Program-made: the position numbers and the translations under genes
Shown here: in pieces, positions 48,018 through 57,208 of the stretch
Layout of the letters: each line of letters opens with the position of its first letter
Numbering within the stretch: position 1 is the first letter of the stretch
Assembly: GCF_012524115.1 (NCBI RefSeq)
Contig: NZ_JAAZWB010000062.1
Coordinates: 1-64,000, forward strand
DNA from: Bacillus sp. RO1
GTDB taxonomy: Bacteria; Bacillota; Bacilli; Bacillales; Bacillaceae_I
Reading direction: 5' to 3'
DNA length: 64,000 bases
Notes under the pieces: generated by a model
Told to the model about the DNA's origin: nothing
Database searches by the model: none
What the model saw: only the letters and a program-made list of their open reading frames with translations

Positions 48018-49535
48018 TTGAAAAATACCATTCGTGTTATCGTATTTATTTTAGTAATTGGTGCCGTTTTATTTGCAACCCAAGGTCTTTGGGAAGGCTG
48101 GTTACTTGGATCCATTTCTATATTTTTTACAATTTCTGTCGTTTTTATCGCTTTTTTAATTTCCCTCGAGAATAGACATCCGACCAGAACACTCACTTGG
48201 CTGGTTGTCTTGGGGAGTTTTCCTGTACTCGGATTTTTCTTTTATTTGATATTTGGACGAAATGTCAGGAAGAGGAGGCTTTTTCAAAGGAAAGCCCTTT
48301 TGGACAAGGAGGTACTGGAGGAAGTCGAAGGAACGAGAGAATACACTGAACAGGATATGCGTCTCCTGGATGAGAGTAAGAAAGGTATTTTTCAACTTTC
48401 ACAAAATATTGGAAGGAGTCCCATCTCCTTCGATACCGAAACAGTAGTTCTGACTAACGGAAATCAGACTTTCACCAGGATTTTGGAAGAAATCAGCAAA
48501 GCTAAACATCATATCCATTTTGAATATTACATTGTTAGAGATGATGAAATTGGTACGCAAATAAAAAATTTATTAATTGAAAAGGCTAAGAACGGGGTAC
48601 AGGTACGTTTTCTGTTTGATGCAGTGGGTAGCTTTCAATTGGGCGGTAAATACATAAAGGAGCTCCGTGCCGCAGGAGTAGAAATTGTATCGTTCTCACC
48701 TGTAAGGGTGCCTGTATTTAATAATAAAATAAACTTTCGCAACCATCGGAAAATCATTGTCGTGGATGGGGATGTAGGTTTTGTTGGGGGCCTGAATATC
48801 GGGGATGAGTATCTGGGTCGTGATGAATATTTTGGTTTCTGGAGGGATACACATTTATATGTAAGAGGAGAAGCTGTTAGGACGCTTCAGTTAATATTTC
48901 TCCAGGACTGGTATTACGCAACAGACGAATCTCTGCTTACCCCGAGCTATCTGACTCCGGCCTTGGCAAACGGAGAAGGGAAGAAATATGGTGGAGTTCA
49001 AATGATTGCAGGAGGCCCAGATCAGGAGTGGGAAGTGATCAAAAGTTTATATTTCTCCATGATCACTTCCGCTCGCAGGTCCATATGGATTGCCTCTCCG
49101 TACTTTGTCCCTGATGATGATATCTTCACTGCGCTGAAGGTGGCGGCACTAAGCGGTTTGGACGTGCGATTATTGGTGCCAAAACGGCCAGATAAGCGAA
49201 TTGTTTACTATGCTTCAAGATCCTATTTTCCAGAAATGATGGAAGCAGGGGTGAAGATTTTTCAATATGAAAAAGGCTTTCTGCATAGTAAGGTGGTGGT
49301 TGTCGATGAACAGGTCGCATCCATTGGGACAGCGAATATGGACATGCGAAGCTTCCATCTGAATTTTGAAGTGAATGCTTTTTTATACAATACCGATAGT
49401 GTGAAGACACTTGTTGAAGATTATGAGCAAGATTTACATGATGCGAAACCGATAGCAAAAGAGGTTTTTGCAAACCGTCCTTTTTATCAGAAGGTGTTTG
49501 AATCGTTGGCAAGACTGGCCTCTCCACTTTTATAA
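48018..49535 (+). CDS. cls: Cardiolipin synthase
   Basis: A 505-residue phospholipase-D-type cardiolipin synthase joining two phosphatidylglycerols. Two N-terminal helices (about 5-60) anchor it. HKD motifs are NHRKIIVVDGDVGFVGG (around residue 240) and LHSKVVVVDEQVASIGT (around 420). AGGAG is 11 bases from this TTG but only 2 from the in-frame GTG at 48009, so TTG was chosen; it may begin at 48009. Lies between mecA and coiA, which in B. subtilis are closer. Confidence 0.93.
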   Translation: MKNTIRVIVFILVIGAVLFATQGLWEGWLLGSISIFFTISVVFIAFLISLENRHPTRTLTWLVVLGSFPVLGFFFYLIFGRNVRKRRLFQRKALLDKEVLEEVEGTREYTEQDMRLLDESKKGIFQLSQNIGRSPISFDTETVVLTNGNQTFTRILEEISKAKHHIHFEYYIVRDDEIGTQIKNLLIEKAKNGVQVRFLFDAVGSFQLGGKYIKELRAAGVEIVSFSPVRVPVFNNKINFRNHRKIIVVDGDVGFVGGLNIGDEYLGRDEYFGFWRDTHLYVRGEAVRTLQLIFLQDWYYATDESLLTPSYLTPALANGEGKKYGGVQMIAGGPDQEWEVIKSLYFSMITSARRSIWIASPYFVPDDDIFTALKVAALSGLDVRLLVPKRPDKRIVYYASRSYFPEMMEAGVKIFQYEKGFLHSKVVVVDEQVASIGTANMDMRSFHLNFEVNAFLYNTDSVKTLVEDYEQDLHDAKPIAKEVFANRPFYQKVFESLARLASPLL

Positions 49536-49562
49536 AACCGGGAAAAATTTTCCGGTTTTTTT
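49535..49562 (+). terminator. Terminator of cls
   Basis: AAAACCGGGAAAA / TTTTCCGGTTTT with a T-run. Confidence 0.85.
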
Positions 49563-49579
49563 GTATGAATTATAATACA

Positions 49580-49703
49580 GTTGATTTCCGTTCCAGGCGT
49601 TTCGCTTGCCTGCGGGCGGTCCGTGAGCCTCCTCACTCCGCGTGAGGGGCCTCACCTGTCCCTTCCTCCCGCGGGCGTCTGCGCGCCTTCCACTCCAATC
49701 AAC
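49580..49703 (-). repeat. Dispersed 127-bp element, copy H (reverse)
   Basis: Ends GTTGATT / AATCAAC pair over 7 bases; the interior (read on the minus strand) has GCGGGAGGAAGGGACAGG, GGCCCCTCACGC and GAGGAGGCTCACGG, closest to copy E. It lies 90 bases before copy I in opposite orientation. Confidence 0.92.
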
Positions 49704-49793
49704 AAGGTGACTTCAATCACTTAAGGATTATTAAAAGGGATCTAAGTGAGTTAACTAAAAAAGAATAAACTTTTTGTTGTTCTGTAATTTATA

Positions 49794-49920
49794 GCTGTAG
49801 ATTGGAGCAAAAGGCGAAGACTCCTGAGGGAGATTGCGCTAGGTGGAGACCCGCAGGGCATAGCCGAGGAGGCTCACGTCAGCCCCTAGGAAAGCGAAGC
49901 CATTTGCGGAAATCAATAGC
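49794..49920 (+). repeat. Dispersed 127-bp element, copy I
   Basis: Ends GCTGTAGATT / AATCAATAGC pair at 8 of 10 positions, the least matched arms in the set. The interior is nearly the same as nested copy G. Between cls and coiA. Confidence 0.93.
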
Positions 49921-50059
49921 GGAGGTTAACCAATAAACTAAAGTTATTGAGTTGAAAAAGTAAGGATAGTAAAATTCATTTCAAAATTTTTGAAGGAATT
50001 TGTCTAAGGACGGCGAATGGTATAGTGGTGTAAAAATATCTACCGAAAGGTGTGTTGAA

Positions 50060-51238
50060 ATGTTTGTTGCAAAAAGAAAGGACGGATCTTTCTTTTCTTT
50101 ATTAGATTGGAAGAACCGGGAAGATGTTGTACGCCTTACAAAAGGGGAGATGTTTTTCTGTCCAGCTTGTCATCGAACTCTCCGATTAAAACATGGACAG
50201 GTAAGAAAAGTACATTTTGCCCATATGAACGACTCGTGCAATGCCTCCTCAGAATCAGAAACTCCTTACCATCTTGAAGGTAAAGCCAAGCTATACGAAA
50301 GCCTTCTCCACTCACAGAATACAACAATACTTGAACATTATATCCCGAACACAAATCAAAGAGCAGATGTTTACTTGGAAACAGAAAATCGAAAGTATGC
50401 ATTCGAATTTCAATGCTCTACCATTTCTAAATCAGAGTTCAATCTGAGGACAAAGCTTTATGAAAGCTCACACATCAAGCCGATATGGATACTCGGAAAA
50501 GAAAAAATAGGAAACATACAACCACAAATGAAGTTTTCACCCTTTCAATGGCAATTTCTTCAACGGCATAACGCGCACAGTACTCCGTATATCCTAGCAT
50601 TTTGCCCCAATTCGACACTCTATTATTATCTCTACCCTTCATTTTCCTTTAACACTTCTACCACCTATATTTCGTCTGTGACAAGCAAGAGTTGGCTCGA
50701 GCATCCAATTATGCAGAATATTCAAGGCCCATCTTGGAAAGAACATTTTCTCGACTATAAGAAAAAATGGAGGTATGTCTACTCCCTATATAAACCCTAT
50801 AATCACTTAAGAAAATATTGCTATGCTAAAATGAACATCCCTCTTTCGTTGTTTCCGGCTGAAATCGGTCTCCCTGTTCCTTCGTTTTACAGATTGCATA
50901 CTCCTGTTATTGAATGGCAGGCATGGCTTTACTTTGATTCTATTTTCCATACACCATTACATTCGATTATTCATGTCCCTACCCTATTACAAAACTTTAA
51001 ACGCCGTATTAAGGGTTCGCAGATTACGATAAGAGAGTTGCCTCTAGTAAAGGTCGGGTCCTATGAGGATGCGATTCTGGAATACTTGGACACTCTCGTC
51101 TCCATTGGGGCTTTAAAACGGGAAACCCCTGTTATATATCGGAAAATCAAAAAGGAGCTTTCGTTAACGTCCATGCAAGACGTTTACAAGCAAGATCGGA
51201 TTGTATTGGAATACCTGTTGCATCTAAAACAATCTTAG
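50060..51238 (+). CDS. coiA: Competence protein CoiA
   Basis: A 392-residue CoiA-family protein needed for processing DNA during transformation in competent Gram-positives. A CxxC pair (FFCPACHRT, Cys34/Cys37) and HFAH follow the N-terminus; the nuclease-like core shows RADVYLETENRKYAFEFQCS (about residues 104-123), with D-(X)n-E-x-Q typical of restriction-like nucleases. The ATG at 50060 has AAAGGTG upstream; the longer frame from 50000 is not supported. Upstream of pepF as in B. subtilis. Confidence 0.9.
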   Translation: MFVAKRKDGSFFSLLDWKNREDVVRLTKGEMFFCPACHRTLRLKHGQVRKVHFAHMNDSCNASSESETPYHLEGKAKLYESLLHSQNTTILEHYIPNTNQRADVYLETENRKYAFEFQCSTISKSEFNLRTKLYESSHIKPIWILGKEKIGNIQPQMKFSPFQWQFLQRHNAHSTPYILAFCPNSTLYYYLYPSFSFNTSTTYISSVTSKSWLEHPIMQNIQGPSWKEHFLDYKKKWRYVYSLYKPYNHLRKYCYAKMNIPLSLFPAEIGLPVPSFYRLHTPVIEWQAWLYFDSIFHTPLHSIIHVPTLLQNFKRRIKGSQITIRELPLVKVGSYEDAILEYLDTLVSIGALKRETPVIYRKIKKELSLTSMQDVYKQDRIVLEYLLHLKQS

Positions 51239-51317
51239 ATTAATAAAACAAAAAAGGGAATAATAAGGACGTGTCGAATAGGTTATAGGATGCATTTTTT
51301 ATTTTTAAGGGGGTTTA

Positions 51318-53135
51318 ATGATGGCGGAACAAACTGCTGTTAAGAAATTACAAGAACGCAAAGACATCTCTGTGGAGGATACATGGAGATTGGAGGATAT
51401 TTTCCCAAGTGATGAAGCATGGGAAAAAGAGTTTCAAGAAGTAAAGGGAATGATTGGAAAAATTAAGGATTATGAGGGGAAACTTTCCCAGTCTGCTGAT
51501 GCATTGTTTGAAGCGTTACAGTACCAAGATTCTATCTCCAGTCGTTTAGGTAAGCTCTATACATATGCACATATGCGTTACGATCAAGATACAACCAACT
51601 CCTTCTACCAAGGGTTGAATGACCGTGCAACAAATCTTTACACACAAGTGGCGAGCGCGCTTTCCTTTGTGGTGCCAGAAATCTTGACGATGAAAGAAGA
51701 AGACATTGCCAAGTTTCTCAAAGAGAATAAAGAACTTGCATTATATGAACACTCTTTAGACGAAATCAATCGCCAACGTCCGCATGTGTTGTCCGCGAAA
51801 GAGGAAGCGTTGCTGGCAGAAGCTTCTGAAGTGTTATCCGCTTCCTCAAACACATTTGGAATGTTGAACAATGCCGATATTACTTTCCCATCTGTAAAGG
51901 ATGAAAACGGGGAAGAAATAGAAATTACGCACGGCCGCTACATTCGCTTCCTAGAAAGCGAAGACCAAGAAGTGAGAAAAAATGCATTTAAAGCAGTATA
52001 TGAAACATACGGAAAATATCGCAACACATTCTCAAGCACATTAGGTGGAGCGGTGAAAAAGGACAACTTCCAAGCGAAGGTCCGCAACTATGATTCTGCA
52101 CGGCAATCTGCATTAAGCAATAACAATATCCCAGAGACAGTGTATGATAATCTGGTCAACACAATCAATAAAAACTTGCACCTATTACACCGTTATGTAG
52201 ATCTTCGTAAAAAAGTTCTTGGTGTAGAAGAGTTGCACATGTATGATCTTTACACTCCGCTAATCAAAGAGGCTAACATGAAGGTTTCATACGAAGAAGC
52301 GAAGGACTATTTACTTAAAGGGCTTGCGCCACTAGGTCAAGAGTATCTGGATATTGTAAAAGAAGGTTTCGACAACAGATGGGTGGACGTTCAAGAGAAC
52401 AAAGGCAAGCGTTCTGGTGCCTATTCTTCCGGGACATATGGCACTAACCCTTACATTTTAATGAACTGGCAGGACAATGTGAATAACCTGTTCACGCTTG
52501 CACATGAGTTCGGTCATTCTGTACACAGTTACTATACAAGAAAAACCCAGCCATATCCGTACGGTAATTACTCTATTTTCGTGGCAGAAGTAGCATCTAC
52601 ATGCAACGAAGCACTTTTAAATGACTATCTGTTAAAAACAGTAGATGATGACAAAAAACGCCTATACTTGTTGAACCACTATTTAGAAGGTTTCCGTGGT
52701 ACAGTGTTCCGTCAAACGATGTTTGCTGAATTTGAGCACAAGATTCATGAGCTGGCACAAAATGGGGAAGCATTAACGGCAGACCTTTTAACAGAAACGT
52801 ACTATGAATTGAACAAGAAATACTTTGGCGAGAACATTACAATTGATGAAGAAATTGGCTTAGAGTGGGCGAGAATCCCTCACTTCTATTACAACTATTA
52901 TGTATACCAATATGCAACAGGTTATAGTGCAGCAACAGCACTAAGCAAGCAGATCCTAGAAGAAGGACAGCCTGCTGTGGACCGTTACCTTGAATTCTTG
53001 AAAGCGGGAAGCTCGGATTATCCAATCGAAGTGTTGAAAAAGGCTGGAGTGGATATGACTCAATCCAATCCAATTGAAGAAGCATGTAAGGTATTTGAAG
53101 AGAAGTTAAAAGAGATGGAAGAATTGCTTTCGTAA
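51318..53135 (+). CDS. pepF: Oligoendopeptidase F
   Basis: A 605-residue M3 metallopeptidase with zinc site HEFGH (His396, Glu397, His400) and a further Glu in FVAEVASTCNEALL (about residue 425). Cleaves short cytoplasmic peptides, which fits the two peptide importers nearby. AAGGGGG precedes ATGATG. Confidence 0.96.
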   Translation: MMAEQTAVKKLQERKDISVEDTWRLEDIFPSDEAWEKEFQEVKGMIGKIKDYEGKLSQSADALFEALQYQDSISSRLGKLYTYAHMRYDQDTTNSFYQGLNDRATNLYTQVASALSFVVPEILTMKEEDIAKFLKENKELALYEHSLDEINRQRPHVLSAKEEALLAEASEVLSASSNTFGMLNNADITFPSVKDENGEEIEITHGRYIRFLESEDQEVRKNAFKAVYETYGKYRNTFSSTLGGAVKKDNFQAKVRNYDSARQSALSNNNIPETVYDNLVNTINKNLHLLHRYVDLRKKVLGVEELHMYDLYTPLIKEANMKVSYEEAKDYLLKGLAPLGQEYLDIVKEGFDNRWVDVQENKGKRSGAYSSGTYGTNPYILMNWQDNVNNLFTLAHEFGHSVHSYYTRKTQPYPYGNYSIFVAEVASTCNEALLNDYLLKTVDDDKKRLYLLNHYLEGFRGTVFRQTMFAEFEHKIHELAQNGEALTADLLTETYYELNKKYFGENITIDEEIGLEWARIPHFYYNYYVYQYATGYSAATALSKQILEEGQPAVDRYLEFLKAGSSDYPIEVLKKAGVDMTQSNPIEEACKVFEEKLKEMEELLS

Positions 53136-53147
53136 GAATGCAAATGA

Positions 53148-53176
53148 AGACCACCTTGTCATGAGGTGGTTTTTCT
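53148..53176. terminator. Terminator after pepF
   Basis: ACCACCT / AGGTGGT followed by TTTTTCTTT. Confidence 0.85.
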
Positions 53177-53192
53177 TTATGGGGAGGAACTG

Positions 53193-53369
53193 TTATTTGA
53201 ATCCTTTAAACCTGCGCTGATTGTTTAATAGCGCAATTAATAGGAATAAGGAAAAGAATAATAAAGGCGAGGTAAAATAAATTGGGTAAAGCTTCATAAG
53301 TCCAAGAATATTAATGAAAAGGCTGAACAGAATAAATACGATGGAAAAGATGAACGGTATTTTTGACAT
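53193..53369 (-). CDS. Small membrane protein, 58 residues
   Basis: Two hydrophobic helices (IPFIFSIVFILFSLFINIL and FTSPLLFFSLFLLIALL) and a basic tail (NNQRRFKGFK). Start at MSKIP, with AGGAG about 9 bases upstream. Not recognised. Convergent with pepF and divergent from the RoxS sRNA. Confidence 0.65.
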   Translation of the reverse strand: MSKIPFIFSIVFILFSLFINILGLMKLYPIYFTSPLLFFSLFLLIALLNNQRRFKGFK

Positions 53370-53451
53370 AAATGCTGCTCCTTCCAACTAGACTTGTACC
53401 TCTACTAGTTATATGTACGTAAAAGTTGGAGATTCATTACAGAAAAATTCG

Positions 53452-53473
53452 TTTGTGACAAAGTTGTGAAATA
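53452..53473 (+). promoter_or_regulatory. ResD-like direct repeat upstream of roxS
   Basis: TTTGTGACA (53452-53460) and GTTGTGAAA (53464-53472) are 12 bases apart on the same strand, centred about 60 bases before the predicted start of roxS. TTTGTGAA-like half sites are the known ResD pattern, and RoxS is known to be ResD-activated in B. subtilis. Confidence 0.55.
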
Positions 53474-53487
53474 GAAGTCTAACCTCT

Positions 53488-53517
53488 TGTCAAAAGTCAA
53501 TGGCATCTGATATATTT
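53488..53517 (+). promoter_or_regulatory. Promoter of roxS
   Basis: TTGTCA (53488-53493) and TATATT (53512-53517) with an 18-base spacer. Start of transcription is predicted near 53524. Confidence 0.7.
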
Positions 53518-53522
53518 ATAAC

Positions 53523-53538
53523 TGTGAAACGATTCACA
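53523..53538. promoter_or_regulatory. Rex-type operator at roxS start
   Basis: TGTGAA-ACGA-TTCACA is a perfect 6+6 palindrome, flanked to give CTGTGAAACGATTCACAA, one base from the Rex consensus TTGTGAA-N4-TTCACAA. It covers the predicted +1 of roxS, fitting repression by Rex when NADH is low. The same sequence also meets the FNR pattern TGTGA-N6-TCACA. Confidence 0.75.
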
Positions 53539-53643
53539 AACAAACATATACCCCTTTGTTTGACCGTGAAAAATTTCTCCCATCCCCTTTGTTGTCTTTA
53601 ATGACAATAGATTAGCCCTGGTCCCGTTGACCAGGGCTTTTCC
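53524..53643 (+). ncRNA. roxS: Small regulatory RNA RoxS (RsaE)
   Basis: About 120 nt. The sequence has the conserved RsaE/RoxS features: ACAAACATATACCCCTTTG near the 5' end and a second C-rich single-stranded stretch CTCCCATCCCCTTTGTTG, both complementary to Shine-Dalgarno sites. It ends with a terminator (AGCCCTGGTC / GACCAGGGCT, T-run, 53614-53642). Location between pepF and spxH agrees with my recollection of the conserved Bacillales locus. RoxS down-regulates central metabolism and NADH-producing enzymes and is repressed by Rex in B. subtilis. Exact ends are predicted. Confidence 0.88.
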
Positions 53644-53785
53644 TATTTTTAGACTCAGAATGAATTGATAAGAGGCCTTGGCTGTTTTCATAGAGGTGCT
53701 AAAGACATTAGAGCGCTCAGCAGTCCCCATGCTGACTGGGATTTGCAACGGCTGCGCAGCGGAAAAATGGAATCGGGGAATTTTC

Positions 53786-53912
53786 AGAAAATACGGGAGA
53801 TTTTTTGAATTTACGGGTGAAAATGTACCGCTTTCGGGCGATAATTTCAGTTTACGGGTGATTTTAAGAGGCTTTCGGGCGAAAATAAAAAAATACGGGC
53901 GATTCGCTAAAT
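53786..53912. repeat. 20/21-bp tandem array (TACGGG family)
   Basis: Units begin TACGGGAGA, TACGGGTGA, TTCGGGCGA, TACGGGTGA, TTCGGGCGA, TACGGGCGA at spacings of about 20, 21, 20, 21 and 20 bases. The rest of each unit is A/T-rich. It is the same family as the array at 60.1 kb but in the opposite orientation. Lies between roxS and spxH. Confidence 0.85.
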
Positions 53913-54002
53913 CTAACTCATTGCAATAAACGTAACGGAAGACATGATAACTCCAGCGCGGATACCCGCCCCCTCTTCATGCAAATTAATATCTCTAAAA
54001 TC

Positions 54003-54044
54003 AAAAAACAACTCCTTCGACCTTAGTAGCCAAAGAAGTTGTTC
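54003..54044 (-). terminator. Terminator of yjbI-spxH
   Basis: Read on the minus strand, AACAACTTCTT pairs with AAGGAGTTGTT (one mismatch region), followed by a T-run of six. Confidence 0.75.
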
Positions 54045-54128
54045 TCAACCTCTATTTCCGGCAAATCAGAAGGCAAACATCATTAGTTTACCTCTCCGTT
54101 TACACGATCTCGTTCTTGTATATTGAAA

Positions 54129-55001
54129 TCAATTCGCAAGATATCTCCAAAACGTCCCATACTTGACTGGAACTTTTTCCACGCGTTGTGCTAGTTGCAG
54201 CTTCTTTAACTCATGCTCTACTTCTACAATCGGCAGGTTATAGACTACCGATATTTCCTTTGTTGCAACAAACGAAAACTGTGATAAGAAATCCTCTAGT
54301 GGTGGCAGCATCTTCGGAAATGGCTGTTCCCCTAGCATGTCTTGCAGAATGTGGACATACACTTCATAGGAATGATAGCCTGAAACCTTAATACCTTCCT
54401 CTTCAATATTTTCGTTAAAGAACACAAGAGTAGGGATCTCGGAAACGTCCATCTCATTAGTGATTTTAAAGTCACAATTCAAGGCCTTTGATGCACAATC
54501 CCCGTTCATATCCTTTTCAAACTCTTCCATGTCGAGTCCTACAGACTCCGCACATTCCATTAAAACTGGTAGTTCAGAGATATTCTGTTTCTCAAGGAAC
54601 AATACCTCTTGTAACTTACGCAAGTATTTAATTCCTGCCTTACGTCCTTGAAGCTCGGCAGCCTTTATTGCAATAGATGCAACATAAGGCGATTCAATTG
54701 GATTCTCAAGCCACAAGGACCCATCACAGGACATCCCGGAGCGGGTTGCAGTGCGTTCCCAGACTTGGGCCATGGACGCAGCATAATGTTTTTTAGCTAG
54801 GTTGAGGGATGTCAATTGTCCCGTTACAATATGCTTGATCGTGAAATACTGTCCGTACTGCACATATAACTTTTTAAGCATCGGTTCCAATGCCCAACAC
54901 TCCGGGCAGAGCGGATCGATGAAGAAGTAAATCTCTATCGGTTTATTGGTAGTGTGTTGAATGTTTTGTAAATAAAATAATTTCTTATCATTACAGGTCA
55001 C
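54129..55001 (-). CDS. spxH: SpxH (YjbH), ClpXP adaptor for Spx
   Basis: A 290-residue DsbA-like thioredoxin-fold protein ([15 protein letters not shown], Cys32/Cys35) with a C-terminal extension, as in the YjbH/SpxH family. It binds Spx and speeds its degradation by ClpXP. Starts at GTG with AGGAAG upstream, overlapping yjbI by 11 bases, so the two are translationally coupled as in B. subtilis. Confidence 0.94.
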   Translation of the reverse strand: MTCNDKKLFYLQNIQHTTNKPIEIYFFIDPLCPECWALEPMLKKLYVQYGQYFTIKHIVTGQLTSLNLAKKHYAASMAQVWERTATRSGMSCDGSLWLENPIESPYVASIAIKAAELQGRKAGIKYLRKLQEVLFLEKQNISELPVLMECAESVGLDMEEFEKDMNGDCASKALNCDFKITNEMDVSEIPTLVFFNENIEEEGIKVSGYHSYEVYVHILQDMLGEQPFPKMLPPLEDFLSQFSFVATKEISVVYNLPIVEVEHELKKLQLAQRVEKVPVKYGTFWRYLAN

Positions 55002-55407
55002 ATGAATCTTCCTTTTCTTCAGGTTTGTCTGGGGTATTGATCATATGTTGAGCAGTTAGTACTAAACGCTGAAAAAATTCTTTTCGATATGAACCCTCAA
55101 GTTCCACTTCATCCATTGCCTCTTCCATGCATGCAAGCCATGCTTTCGCACGCTTTGGTGTAATTTCAAAAGGCATATGACGTGCACGAAGCATTGGGTG
55201 CCCGTGCTCACTCGTATAAAGAGGTGGTCCTCCTAAGTACTGGGTAAGAAATTGCTTTTGCTTCCTTGCTGTTTCCGTCAAATCATTCGGGAAAATAGGA
55301 GCTAAACTGGGATGGCGACCTACACGATCGTAAAATGCGTCTACAAGTTCATCAATAACTTGCTCTCCGCCAACAGCTTCAAAAGGTGATTGTATGTTAT
55401 CCATCAT
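54991..55407 (-). CDS. yjbI: Truncated haemoglobin YjbI
   Basis: A 138-residue group II truncated globin: [20 protein letters not shown] near the start, with the haem-contacting [19 protein letters not shown] (proximal-side region) and [18 protein letters not shown]. Binds haem and oxygen; reported to act with YjbH. The start at ATGATG has AGGAG upstream; the longer frame was rejected. Confidence 0.93.
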   Translation of the reverse strand: MMDNIQSPFEAVGGEQVIDELVDAFYDRVGRHPSLAPIFPNDLTETARKQKQFLTQYLGGPPLYTSEHGHPMLRARHMPFEITPKRAKAWLACMEEAMDEVELEGSYRKEFFQRLVLTAQHMINTPDKPEEKEDSCDL

Positions 55408-55534
55408 TTTTAACTCCTTATATCTAAAGTAACGATTGTATGTATATTTTAGCAATGTGGTTATTATATCTCAAACAATTCGATTCCACCCTTGCAAAAA
55501 ATAGGGAAAAAAGGGAGTTGATTGGTTAAACACC

Positions 55535-55662
55535 GCTGTTGATTTCCGCAAACGGCTTCGCTTTCCGCGGGACGGTGCTTGAGCCTCCTCACAACGCTTC
55601 AGGGGTCTCAATCTACCGTTACTTCCCCGCAGGAGTCTTCGCCTTTTGCTCCAATCAACAGC
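55535..55662 (-). repeat. Dispersed 127-bp element, copy J (reverse)
   Basis: Arms GCTGTTGATT / AATCAACAGC pair perfectly (10/10). The interior, minus strand, has GGCGAAGACTCCTGCGGGG, TTGAGACCCC and GAGGAGGCTCAAGC. Located between yjbI and yjbJ, both on the minus strand. Confidence 0.95.
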
Positions 55663-55692
55663 AATAGACTACACTTCATCTTCATAGGCAAA

Positions 55693-55739
55693 ATAAAAAA
55701 CACCGCGCACGAAATTTTCTTTTGCATGCGTGGTGTTTC
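55693..55739 (-). terminator. Terminator of yjbK-yjbJ
   Basis: On the minus strand AAACACCACGCATGC pairs imperfectly with CGTGCGCGGTGTTT, followed by a T-rich tail. Confidence 0.7.
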
Positions 55740-55748
55740 TTATAAAAT

Positions 55749-56417
55749 TTAAGCCTGATAATTCCCAGTAACCTTTCTGACGTAGTTCATGGTTTCTTTG
55801 AAAGGGGGTACTCCGTTGTATTTGTCTACGTTGCCTGGGCCTGCATTGTAAGCAGCCAGTGCGAGGGTTAGGTTGCCGTCGTACTTATCGAGCATCTGAC
55901 GGATGTATTTAGTGCCGCCCATTATATTTTGGCGAGGGTCGAGTGCATTAGTAACACCAAGTCCTTTTGCTGTTTGAGGCATGAGCTGCATTAAACCGGT
56001 TGCTCCTGCATGGCTTATTGCAGTTGAATTAAAATTTGATTCTTGTTGGATGATCGCTTTAATTAGTTTTGGGTCGACTCCATATTTTACAGAAGCATCC
56101 TCAATAATTTCTTCAAAATCTGTACGTTCTGCTACACTTTTATATTTTCCTAAAGTTCCACTAGCATGGATTGGCGCATTACTTTTACCAATCTCCGCTT
56201 CCAAAAAGCTTGCATTCATGGAAAGCAATGCTGTATTTAATGGATGGGAAAAAGAAGAGTTCTGTCCTTGCATAGGGGAATTCCCTGTATGAGTAGCCAT
56301 CATACCCGACAACACAGTAGAAAATGGAAGTGAGGAACCAGATCGGGCGGATTGCTTATTTTCTAATCCTTGCAGAGCTTGAAGTTGCATCATGGATTTG
56401 AGTTGTTCAACGTTCAT
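55749..56417 (-). CDS. yjbJ: Lytic transglycosylase YjbJ (SLT domain)
   Basis: A 222-residue protein: a Ser/Gln/Asn-rich N-terminal half, then an SLT lysozyme-like domain with catalytic Glu in AIIQQESNFNSTAIS, then GATGLMQLMPQTAKGLGV and ALAAYNAGPGNVDKYNGVP. Cleaves peptidoglycan glycan strands. No clear signal peptide. Start ATG overlaps the yjbK stop (ATGA). Confidence 0.92.
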   Translation of the reverse strand: MNVEQLKSMMQLQALQGLENKQSARSGSSLPFSTVLSGMMATHTGNSPMQGQNSSFSHPLNTALLSMNASFLEAEIGKSNAPIHASGTLGKYKSVAERTDFEEIIEDASVKYGVDPKLIKAIIQQESNFNSTAISHAGATGLMQLMPQTAKGLGVTNALDPRQNIMGGTKYIRQMLDKYDGNLTLALAAYNAGPGNVDKYNGVPPFKETMNYVRKVTGNYQA

Positions 56418-57022
56418 ATTTGATCCTCTTCCCCTGTAAGTGCACAAGCTTTCGCCTCGTAAAATCTTACAATTTTATTTTTCGTTTCACGTAGAGGGAT
56501 TCCATACGCATCAAGAAGTTCGTGGAATAATTTTTCGCCTTCTGCGTAATCTTTTACTTCATATTCCAGCTCAAAGTCGCTAGTATCCATATAATTGCTT
56601 TCATCTAATACTAATAATCCATCTTTGTAAGGAAGTTCGGCGCGGTTTGTTTTCAATGAGCCAAAATAGATTACTTCAGATGGGGAGATATTTAGATCCT
56701 CTTTTAAAATAGTGGAGATAATTCCGTTGACCAAGCCTTTTTCGCTTTTCATCGTTTGAAATTCATTTTCTGACACAATCTGATGTGTTTCTAAAAGTCC
56801 TTCTTTAGCGGGTTGTTTTAAGGTAAGCGTGAATGTGTCTCCTTTTTTTCGAATGCGAAGGGCACAGCCTTTGTCCTTCAGGGCAAACGCAGGTGTGTCA
56901 AAATAATGGTTTTCCTGCGTGAAAAAGTCATCCGATTTCACTTTGAATGCCGAACAGAGAGATGTAAATTCATCAAAGGTCAATAAGTTTTTAAATTCAA
57001 TTTCGATTTCTTGGTTAGTCAT
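56414..57022 (-). CDS. yjbK: CYTH-domain phosphohydrolase YjbK
   Basis: A 202-residue CYTH protein: ExExK motif near the start (EIEIEFKN), LRIRKKGDTFTLTLKQP, LELEYEVKDYAEGEKL-like acidic blocks and KNKIVRFYEAK. CYTH enzymes act on triphosphates inside a beta-barrel tunnel. Start (MTNQEIE) has AGAGGT upstream; the longer frame is not needed. Divergent from yjbL. Confidence 0.92.
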   Translation of the reverse strand: MTNQEIEIEFKNLLTFDEFTSLCSAFKVKSDDFFTQENHYFDTPAFALKDKGCALRIRKKGDTFTLTLKQPAKEGLLETHQIVSENEFQTMKSEKGLVNGIISTILKEDLNISPSEVIYFGSLKTNRAELPYKDGLLVLDESNYMDTSDFELEYEVKDYAEGEKLFHELLDAYGIPLRETKNKIVRFYEAKACALTGEEDQI

Positions 57023-57208
57023 AGTTTTACCTCTCATAATTGATATACTTCTATTATTACTTGCTTTTTGAGGGAAGGCAATGTTTAAGTGACATTCTTA
57101 TAGGAATCATGAAACACAATAATTTGGTAAAAAGTTAGGTTTCCATTTCGTTGAAGGAAGGGAATTATGATAATATATGAGTAGGATTTAGGTTGGAAGG
57201 AGATTATT

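Noticed and set aside
49980-50060. ComK box upstream of coiA
   Set aside because: AAAA-N5-TTCA-like and AAAATTTTT stretches are present, but the region is simply A/T-rich and the AAAA-N5-TTTT dyad is not complete.
53497-53748. Minus-strand reading frame over roxS
   Set aside because: It covers the sRNA, its promoter palindrome and terminator; no binding site and no recognisable product.
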